A stretch of DNA of 64,000 bases, taken from NCBI GenBank assembly GCA_017165825.1, contig CM029384.1, positions 19,175,158 to 19,239,157 of the forward strand, in the 5' to 3' direction. Source of the stretch: Hepsetus odoe (Eukaryota; Chordata; Actinopteri; Characiformes; Hepsetidae). Position numbers and translations under genes: made by a program. This document shows, one piece after another, positions 57,370-64,000 of the stretch (the stretch's first letter is position 1; each line of letters opens with the position of its first letter). The notes below the pieces were generated by a model. The model did no database searches and had not been told where the DNA came from. It saw only the letters and a list, made by a program, of their open reading frames with translations.

Positions 57370-57493
57370 CGCCGGAGGAGACGGGGCTTGAGGGACGAGG
57401 TCCAAGTCCGCCGGGGGAGGCAGGGTTTCAGGGGCTGCATCCAAACCAGACTGCTGGAGGGAAAGCCGGGTTTCAGGAGCTGCAGCCGAACCC
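57370..57493 (+). repeat. Three diverged 39-45 base tandem units in the LTR interior
   Basis: Units start near 57370 (CCGCCGGAGGAGACGGGGCT), 57409 (CCGCCGGGGGAGGCAGGGTT) and 57449 (AGACTGCTGGAGGGAAAGCC). Each continues with a TTTCAGG-type core and GCTGCAKCC, and then the next unit begins. Similar but looser repeats occur upstream (CCCAGGTAGGTGGT twice, CAGCCTGGGA twice). Confidence 0.6.
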
Positions 57494-57514
57494 GCCAGAA
57501 GACCGTGGTGCGGT

Positions 57515-57632
57515 GGGCATTGGGTGCCAGGTGTGCCTCATTGGGGGCTGGTGTTATAAGCCCAAACGAATCAGAGCATTCTGTGTGCTTACTTCTGTGT
57601 TTATTTGTTATGTTTTACACGTTATGTTCGAT
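57515..57632 (+). repeat. Partial 3' LTR of copy 2
   Basis: It matches 56495-56610 with few differences and lacks the last third of the LTR. The sequence then joins RTE 3' sequence. Confidence 0.7.
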
Positions 57633-57639
57633 ATGTTTG

Positions 57640-57745
57640 CATAGGTTTTTGGATGTGGTCACAGAGAACATGCAGGCAGTCAGTTTGAAGGAGGAAAATG
57701 CAGAAGACCAATAGAAAGGGAGATGGATGTTCCACTGTGGCAACC
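57640..57745 (+). pseudogene. RTE copy G, 3' end
   Basis: TTTTTGGATGTGGTCACAGA, GAACATGCAGGCAGTCAGTT and CACTGTGGCAACCCCTG are the last 100 bases of the RTE coding region. It probably continues the copy at 55206-56290 across the LTR insertion and internal loss. Confidence 0.65.
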
Positions 57746-58098
57746 CCTGCAAGATATGCTCTTGATTCAAGTGATGCATGCTTTACAAATTATATTTGTA
57801 AAGCATATTTGCAAGGTGGCTTCTGGTGCATGCTCAGTAATCTTTGTTGATGTAACTCACCATGGTGGCAATAGAATGAATTCTACAGAACAATTTACAG
57901 AGAAATATATTTGATCTAATCTGAAGAAACAGCAAGACAATGATTCAAAACACATTGTAAGGGAACACTGGAAAATGTGGAAAATTTTGGATTTAGCAAG
58001 TCACTCAGCATATCTACATTACTTCAGGATAGTGTCTATCTATCTATATATATATATATATATATATATTTATTTACTTACTTACTTACTTACTTCTT
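57746..58098. other. Unique sequence ending in (TATC)n(TA)n(TTAC)n
   Basis: No gene is seen. The microsatellite at about 58037-58095 abuts the 5' end of RTE copy E. Confidence 0.6.
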
Positions 58099-58383
58099 AA
58101 ACCCAGCTACTAGGGATACACAAGCCAGTGTATTTCTTCGTGCTGGTCCCAAGCCCGGATAAATGGGGAGGGTTACGTCAGGAAGGGCATCCGGTGTAAA
58201 ACTTTGCCAAATCAATATGTGGACAATGAAACAGACTTCCATACCGGATCGGTCGAGGCCCGGGTTAACAACGACTGCCACCAGTGCTGTTAGCCTACAG
58301 GGTGTTGGTGGAAATTGGACAAGTGTTGGCCAAATGAGAAGAGGAGGAAGGCATGCCAAGAGGGAGGAGGAGAGAAAGAAGTG

Positions 58384-58870
58384 CAGGAGTAGGAAGTAAG
58401 GGTAGGAACTTTGAATGTTGGCTGCATGACTGGTAAAGGTAGAGAATTAGCTGATATAATGGATAGAAGGAAGGTTGATATTTTGTGTGTGCAAGAGATT
58501 AGATGGAAGGGTAGTAAGGCCAGGTGTATTGGAGGAGGGTTTAAATTGTTTTACCATGGTGTGGATAGAAGGAGGAATGGAGTAGGTGTTATCCTGAAGG
58601 AAGAATATGTGGAGAGTGTTTTGGAAGTGAAGAGGGTGCCAGGCAGGGTGATGAGTTTGAAGCTGGAAGTTGAAGGTATGATAATGAATGTTATTAGTGC
58701 TTATGCACCACAAGTTGGTTGTGAAATGGAAGAGAGAGAAAAATTCTGGAGTAAGTTAGATGAAGTGATTGAGAGTGTACCCAGGGGAGAGAGATTTTAA
58801 TGGTCATGTTGGTGAAGGGAACAGAGGTGATGGGTAGGCATGGTGTCAAGGAGAGGAATGCTGAAGGTCA
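58384..58870 (+). pseudogene. RTE endonuclease domain, copy E, N-terminal part
   Basis: From about 58393 the frame reads VRVGTLNVGCMTGKGRELAD, and 58411-58800 is open for 129 codons. It has CVQEIRWKG (metal-binding Glu region, about residues 25-34), GGGFKLFYHG, GVGVILKEEYVESVL and NVISAYAPQVG (the YAP motif, about residues 94-104). A TAA at 58798 comes just before the GADFNGHVGEG region, of which only FNGHVGEGN remains. The rest of the domain is lost at the SINE fragment. Confidence 0.85.
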
Positions 58871-58874
58871 GATG

Positions 58875-58937
58875 ACTGGAACATCTTGAGCCATAAATCC
58901 ATAAACAAATATCCTACCACTAGACCACCTCCACCCA
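58875..58937 (-). repeat. SINE family C head fragment inside RTE copy E
   Basis: On the minus strand GGTGGTCTAGTGGTAGGATA, then TTTGTTTATGGATTTATGGC, equals the head of the copy at 22670-22850. It sits where about 150-200 bases of RTE endonuclease are missing. Confidence 0.75.
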
Positions 58938-59307
58938 GATTGAAGACTGCAAAGTAGTGACAGGAATGACTTTGTAGGATGACCTTGGAGGTCAAGAAGA
59001 AAGTGAGGGCAGAGTTGAGGAGGTGAAAACTGAAGGAGGAGGACTGCAAGGTGAAATTCAGGTAGGAATTAACACAGGCACTGAGAGGTGTTGGAGCTAC
59101 CGGATTGCTGGGAAACTACTGCAGAAGTGATCAGGCAGACGGCTAGAAATGTTCTTGGTGTGACATCTGGAAGGAAGAAGCAGGATAAATAAACCTGGTG
59201 GTGGAACCAAGAAGAGACCCGGACTGAACAAGCAGCAAACTTAAAGGCCTCGGACACAACGCTTTCTTGATTTAAAAAAACCTTCCACATTTAACGTAAG
59301 TGTTACC

Positions 59308-60204
59308 ATGACATCCTCTTTTGTGCTGTGTTTATTGTGCGGCATGTACAGCGTAAACTGTCCGTCCAACTATGTAGACTCTTATACCTGTAGGAAATGT
59401 GTAACTGTAACGCAGTTGGAGGACAGGATCCGTGTTCTGGAGGGGCACATTAATACTTTATCTCAGTGTAGTCAGACCGAGGGACGCGTAGTTCAGGCTC
59501 AGTCGGAGCCGCTGGCCGAGTTAGACTCGGTTGTAGACCCTCCTGGCCCAGCCGTAGCCGGTTCGGAGCCAGCACCAGCGGCATGTTCAAGGGAACGCTG
59601 GGTGACTGCCAAACGGGGGTCCAGGAGCTCAAAGAATGGATCTCCTGTACACCAGTCTTCAATTCGGCTGACGAACAGGTACTCTGCTCTTGGCAGCGCG
59701 CCTGCTGAAGTGGAGAAGGTGCTCATAATTGGCGACTCGATTGTTAGGAATGTTAGCGTTCCTAGCCATCCTAAACCAGCGGTTTCAGTGAAATGCCTCC
59801 CCGGGGCCAGAGTCTCTGATATCGAGGCACGATTGGACTCTTACTCCAGCAATGAAGTTCCTACCTTGGTTGTTCACGCTGGAACTAACGATATAAAGTC
59901 CCAACAATCCGAGGTATTAAAGAGGAACTTCATCTCTATGTGTTCAAAAGCTGAAACTAAATGTCAGAACTTAATTGTGTCTGGTCCCTTGCCAATTCTC
60001 TTTAGAGGAGATGTAACCTACAGTAGGCTGCTCTCTTTCAACCGCTGGCTAGAGACTTGGTGTGCATCTAAAAGCATCGCCTTCGTAAATAATTGGGACC
60101 TCTTTTGGGAACGGCCTGGCCTTTATAAAAGGGACGGTCTTCATCCTAACTGGAGAGGATCATACATGCTTTCCCAAAATATGGCAGCAAAATTGCCACT
60201 GTGA
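59308..60204 (+). CDS. L2-type LINE ORF1 protein with SGNH-hydrolase (esterase) domain
   Basis: 298 codons, ATG at 59308 to TGA after LPL at 60204, with no interruption. ORF1 proteins of L2 and CR1 elements accompany the element RNA and may act as chaperones; some carry an esterase-like domain. The N-terminus has paired cysteines (C8/C11 and C28/C31), like a small zinc-binding fold. A short coiled-coil-like stretch TQLEDRIRVLEGHINTL follows at about residues 35-51, then a low-complexity linker to about 130. The SGNH blocks are complete: IIGDSIV (catalytic Ser144), HAGTND (192-195, oxyanion Gly and Asn) and DGLHPN (Asp276, His279). The partner ORF2 is deleted, so it cannot move itself. Whether it is expressed is unknown. 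Confidence 0.85.
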   Translation: MTSSFVLCLLCGMYSVNCPSNYVDSYTCRKCVTVTQLEDRIRVLEGHINTLSQCSQTEGRVVQAQSEPLAELDSVVDPPGPAVAGSEPAPAACSRERWVTAKRGSRSSKNGSPVHQSSIRLTNRYSALGSAPAEVEKVLIIGDSIVRNVSVPSHPKPAVSVKCLPGARVSDIEARLDSYSSNEVPTLVVHAGTNDIKSQQSEVLKRNFISMCSKAETKCQNLIVSGPLPILFRGDVTYSRLLSFNRWLETWCASKSIAFVNNWDLFWERPGLYKRDGLHPNWRGSYMLSQNMAAKLPL

Positions 60205-60343
60205 CTCTCTAGAGCACCACCCAGGTCGCAGTCCTGTGATCTTAAATCACACGCTGGCTACTATCCCACTACCAGTGCACTCTTGGCAGAAACCCAGGTT
60301 CCTTATAACATGGCATCCCCTATGTCACACATTAGCTTAGAAC

Positions 60344-61015
60344 CAGACTTCTCCCATCCGGGATGCAGGGTTGAAGTTTTCAGTTAGTACTCTGGCACGT
60401 AACCTTGGTGTTATTTTCAATTCAAATCTTTCATTTAATCCTCATGTTAATGCAGTTGCGAAGACATGCTTCCTGCACCTTCGGAACATTGCCAAACTAC
60501 GGCGTTTTCTGTCAATGGAAGACACGGTGAAAGTAGTACATGCATTTGTATACAGTAGATTAGATTACTGTAATGCCCTACTTTCTGGAAGCTCTCAGGG
60601 CACATTAAGCACCCTACAGTGCATTCAGAACACAGCCGCTAGGATTGTTAGCAGGAGCAGGAAGTACGACCACATAACTCCCATACTCTCCTCGCTTCAT
60701 TGGCTTCCTGTTAGGTACAGGGCTGACTTCAAGGTCCTCCTCTTAACCTACAAGGCACTTAAAGGTCTTGCCCCAATATACCTAACCGAACTGCTTAATA
60801 CCTATACACCTAACTGCCCACTTAGATCCCAGAATAAAGAATACTCCTAATTGTCCCTCGCATAAATAAATGTATAGGAGTACGAGCTTTGTTACAGGGC
60901 CCCTAGATTGTGGAACAGCTTCCCCGTTCTGTACGGGATGCTGATTCAGTCTCAGTCTTTAAATCACGGCTGAAGACTTACTTCTTTAGTTTAGCTTACC
61001 CGCACCAATCACCAT
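60344..61015 (+). pseudogene. L2-type LINE ORF2, C-terminal remnant
   Basis: After ORF1 the endonuclease and reverse transcriptase are missing. From about 60360 the frame reads LARNLGVIFNSNLSFNPHVN, then IAKLRRFLSMEDTVKVVHAF, SRLDYCNALLSG, IQNTAARIVSR, HITPILSSLHWLPVRYRADF and LLTYKALKGLAP. This is the standard sequence downstream of the L2 reverse transcriptase. The frame breaks near 60850. A shifted LWNSFP-type motif and VFKSRLKTYFFSLAYP end the protein at about 61015. Confidence 0.85.
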
Positions 61016-61493
61016 AGTGCACCATTACTAATGTTTCATTTCTGTCTGTCACTACTGGATCCTGCTCATTACTGACCCCCTCATTCCATTTCTCTCCCCA
61101 CATGTCCGGGGGGGCCCGCTGTGGTCATCACCTGAGTCCAATCCCGAGCTACCATCTGGTCTGTGTGATACATCTGATGCGCCAAGGGACCCTGGCGGCT
61201 CATCGGTACCTGGAAGAAACTTGGAACTCCTCACTGATCCTGGAGTTTAAAACCAAACTAACTTTTTTACTGTTAGTATACCCAAGGGGGTTGGGTAGCC
61301 GGTTGACCTTGGACCCTCAGAGGTTTTTTTTTTTTTTTCTCCACATAGTGGAGTTTTTGGTTCCTCTCCTTCGTAGTCGTCCGGCTTTAACATCTATTAC
61401 TGTAACCTCTTCCATCATCGACCATCAATGTAAAGTGCCTTGGGGCAACTTTGTTGTAAAAGGCTCTATACAAGAATAAATTGAACTGAATTG

Positions 61494-63262
61494 AAGTCCA
61501 GGAGTGTATTCAAAAGAAGACATGGGACAGTCAGAGATGAAGAAAGTAGACAGGTGTACAAGGAGATGAGCCGCAGGGCAAAGAAAGCAGTGGCGAAGGC
61601 CAAAGATAAGGTGTTTGGAATTGTATGAGAGGTTGGACAGTAAAGAGGGAGAAAAGGACATTTACCGATTGGCTAGACAGAGACCGATCTGGGAAAGATG
61701 TGTAGCAGGTAAAGGCAATCAAAGAGAGAAATGGAAACGTACTCACAGGTGAACAGTGTGTTCAGCAGATGGAAGGATTACTTTGAGGGGCTGATGAATG
61801 AAGAAAATGAGAGAGGAGATTGGATGATGTGAGGAGAGTGAACCAGGAAGTGCAGCAAATAAACAAGATGGAAGTAAGTGCAGCGATGAAGATGATGAAG
61901 AATGGAAAGGCTGTTGGACCGGATGACACAACTGCCATCTCCCCTAAACACCTCCACGCTTCCACTGGTGAGTTGCTGACCAGATTGTTTAACACAATCT
62001 TGGAAACTGATTTTCAAGAATAAGGGTGAAGCACAGAGCTGTAGTAACTACAGAGAGATAAAGTTGATCAGCCACACCATGAATTTATGGGAAAGAGTAG
62101 TGAAAGCTAGGTTAAGAAAACAGGTGAGGATCAGTGAACAGCAGTATGGTTTTATGCTGTGAATAAGCACTACAGATGCAATGTTTGCTCTGAGGATGTT
62201 GATGGAGAAGTACAGAGAAGGTCAGAAGGAGTTGCATTGTGCCTTTGTGGACTTGGAGAAAGCATATGACAGTCCACCTAGAGAGGAGTTGTGGTTTTGC
62301 ATGAGGAAATCAGGTGTTCCAGAGAAGTATGTGAGAGTAGTTCAGGATATGTATGATGGCCATGTAACAGTGGTGAGATCTGCAGTGGGAGTGACGGATG
62401 CATTTAAGGTAGAGGTTGGATTACATCAATGATCAGCACTGAGCCCATTCTTGTTTGCAATAGTAATAGACAGGTTGACGGATGAGGTTAGACAGGAGTC
62501 TTATGGACGATGATGTTTGCTGATATTGTGATCTGTAGTGAGAGTAGGGAGCAACTTGAGGAGAACCTGGAGCCATGGAGATATGCTCCAGAGAGGAGAG
62601 GAATGAACGTGAGTATGGCAAAGACAGAATACATGAGTGTGAATGAAAGGGTGAGAGGAAAGTGGAGTGGTTAGGATGCAGGAAGTGGAGGTAACAAAGG
62701 TGGAGGAGTTTAAATACTTGGGATCAACAGTTCAGAGTAACGGCGAGTGTGGAAGAGAGGTGAAGAAGAGAGTGCAGACAGGTTGGAATGGGTGGAGAAA
62801 AGTGGCTGGAGTGATTTGTCACAGATGAGTACCAGCTAGAGTAAGAGGGAAGGTTTACAGGACAGTAGTGAGACCAGATATGTTGTATGGGTTGGAGACG
62901 GTGGCACTGACGAAAAGGCAGGAGGTGTCAGAGTTAAAGAGGCTGAGATTTTCGTTGGGTGTGATGAGGATGGACAGGGTTAGAAATGATATTAGAGGGT
63001 ACAGCTCAGGTTAGGTGTCTTGGAGACAAAGTTAGAGAAGCAAGGTTGCGTTGGTTTGGACATGTCCAAAGGCGAGACAAGGATTATATTGGAAGGAGGA
63101 TGTTAAAGATGGAGCTGCCAGGAAAGAGGAGAAGAGGAAGTCCAAAGAGGAGGTTTATGGCAATAGTGAGAGAGGACATGCAGGTAGTTGGTTTGAAACA
63201 GGAAGATGCAGAGGACTGGAAGAAATGGAGATGGTTGATCCACTGTGGCGACCCCTAAACGG
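61494..63262 (+). pseudogene. RTE reverse transcriptase, copy E, broken
   Basis: Beyond the nested LINE, the linker (to 61760) leads to AVGPDDT (about 61910) and a damaged KNKGEAQSCSNYREIKLIS. FVDLEKAYDSPPREELWFC (motif A, about 62240) follows. In motif B the Gly codon of GLHQGSALSPF is a stop (TGA at 62430). In motif C FADD has lost one codon and reads MFADIVICSE (about 62515). KTEYMSV, FKYLGST, YGLETVALTKR and the C-terminal LRWFGHVQRRDKDYIGRRML, with KRRRGSPKRRFM, run to 63258. The 3' end CTGTGGCGACCCCTAAACGG follows. Confidence 0.85.
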
Positions 63263-63290
63263 GAGCAGCTGAAAGAAAAAGATTTATCTA

Positions 63291-64000
63291 CTTAGCTTAT
63301 TAAACAAATCCGTGTTTAAGACATCTATTGTTAAATAGGTTGTTCTTGCACTAAATCTTGATTGTTGCTCCTCACTCAAGTCACTAAGCAAAAACGCAAG
63401 CATTTCCTGGTTAATTATAAAAATGCATGAATGAAAAATACTTTTTGTGTATTTTATAATCTCACTTGGTCCAGTTTAAGTTTTAAATGACTAAGGCTAA
63501 ACCGTGTGAGTTGGAACTTATGGTTAAAGTGTGCCTTTTTTGTTATTTTTGAAGAAGGTAGCTGTATTAGACAGATACAGGAAATGTTTTCTGATAGTTA
63601 TTCTGTTTGGTTGAGACTTTAACGTTCTGTTTTTAAACTTGGTGGCCTTAAAGGTGATCAAACTGCAGGTGGTGTAGGGAGCATGGGTTCAGTAAATGTG
63701 AAAATCTTTTTCACATGCTGTACAAAGACAACCCAGACAGTGTTGTAGTATTCAGATCTTCAGAGGGGTTTAGTTTAAGTTGTCACTTACATTCCGTTGC
63801 AAGCATATTTAGTTGTTTGAGAGACTGCTGCAATCATAATTCTCCAAGTAGAACAGCATACAAAAAGTACTGATTTGAATTCAAACCTAGTATTTCCAAG
63901 GCAACCATTCTTCCACTTAACCAGTGACATTTTGCATCTTATAAAACTTATTAAAATGCAATTGAACTTCTATTAGGCCAACAAGTACCACTTCCCTATT
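63291..64000. other. Unique AT-rich sequence, no gene seen
   Basis: Nothing coding or repetitive is recognised up to the window edge. Confidence 0.4.

Larger units (their letters stand above)
56444..57632 (+). mobile_element. Deleted Ty3/Gypsy-like LTR retrotransposon, copy 2
   Basis: The 5' LTR (56444-56722) begins TGTAACG and ends CGTGACA. It has a TTATAAG TATA-like site (about 56534) and CTGGTATTAAAG near its end. A partial second LTR (57515-57632) repeats GGGCATTGGGTGCCAGGTGT and TTATAAGCCCAAACGAA. Just after the 5' LTR, GAAATGACCAGCCACCAC precedes an ATG at 56743, where fish Gypsy gag usually starts. No gag, protease, reverse transcriptase or integrase motif follows. The about 790-base interior is GC-rich and ends in diverged tandem repeats. 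It is inserted in RTE copy G. Confidence 0.7.
59215..61492 (+). mobile_element. L2-type LINE nested in RTE copy E
   Basis: RTE sequence flanks both sides, with GAAG at 59211-59214 and 61493-61496 as a possible 4-base duplication. The element has a short 5' leader, an open ORF1, a deleted ORF2 of which only the C-terminal part is left, a poly(T)-containing 3' UTR and the 3' end AATAAATTGAACTGAATTG, typical of fish L2-type elements. Length is 2278 bases, compared with a normal 5-6 kb. Confidence 0.85.
58099..63290 (+). mobile_element. RTE-clade LINE, copy E, full extent, split by a nested L2-type LINE
   Basis: The 5' end ACCCAGCTACTAGGGATACA is at 58099. The RTE sequence is continuous up to CTGGTGGTGGAACCAAGAAG (59214), resumes at GAAGTCCAGGAGTG (61493) and ends CCTAAACGGGAGCAGCTGAA plus AGAAAAAG at about 63283. 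Without the insert it is about 2.9 kb, close to copy B. A SINE fragment replaces part of the endonuclease near 58875-58937. Confidence 0.9.

Noticed and set aside
56845..57714. Overlapping GC-rich frames (124, 148 and 153 codons) as genes
   Set aside because: High GC reduces stop codons on both strands. The frames cross tandem units, the partial LTR and RTE sequence, so they are not one gene.
1..64000. CRISPR arrays, bacterial operons, phage or defence systems
   Set aside because: No direct-repeat/spacer periodicity, no dense same-strand coding, and the repeat content is that of a fish nuclear genome.

Overview
This window reads as nuclear DNA of a ray-finned fish, probably a teleost. The basis is the repeat content: Tc1 transposons with inverted/direct-repeat ends, L2-type LINEs, at least nine copies of one RTE-clade LINE, several tRNA-derived SINE families, Ty3/Gypsy-like LTR remnants, and abundant (CA)n, (GA)n and (TA)n microsatellites. 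I see no bacterial gene layout, operon, CRISPR array or phage. I cannot name the species.

Host genes are nearly absent. The best host-gene signal is at the left edge: a CpG-rich promoter-like segment (about 763-930) with a ZNF143-type and a YY1-type motif. It is followed on the minus strand by a short candidate first coding exon (762 to 720) with a consensus splice donor; the rest of that gene would lie left of the window. A second candidate first exon is on the minus strand at 13617-13563, and a third promoter-like CpG cluster is at about 45690-46100. All three are predictions from local signals only.

Layout. 1-3300: SINE pieces, the left promoter, half of a Tc1-derived miniature element and a decayed L2-type LINE. 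3300-4000: decayed RTE. 4000-16250: AT-rich unique sequence with two SINEs, two miniature Tc1 elements, one nearly complete but broken Tc1 transposon (9243-10560) and the second candidate exon. 16255-18712: the best preserved L2 LINE, lacking the core of its endonuclease and carrying frameshifts, abutting a Tc1 terminus (18719-19026). 19-29 kb: simple repeats, miniature elements, LINE crumbs, and two back-to-back palindromes at 25574-25746. 29.7-32.1, 38.1-40.7, 43.7-44.5 and 46.5-48.2 kb: minus-strand RTE copies, several carrying nested SINEs and two with clear target-site duplications. 52.7-57.7 kb: two deleted LTR elements with GC-rich interiors, one inserted in an old RTE copy. 58.1-63.3 kb: a plus-strand RTE split by an L2-type LINE whose ORF1 (SGNH-hydrolase type, 298 codons) is still open. 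63.3-64 kb: unique AT-rich DNA.

The genes do not form a pathway. The window is an intergenic or intronic landscape of layered transposon insertions. Nested order and target-site duplications allow relative dating: RTE insertions first, then SINEs and the L2 inside them. I found no convincing new biological system. The most checkable observations are the candidate first exons, the double palindrome, the intact L2 ORF1 inside an RTE, and the palindromic miniature Tc1 family.
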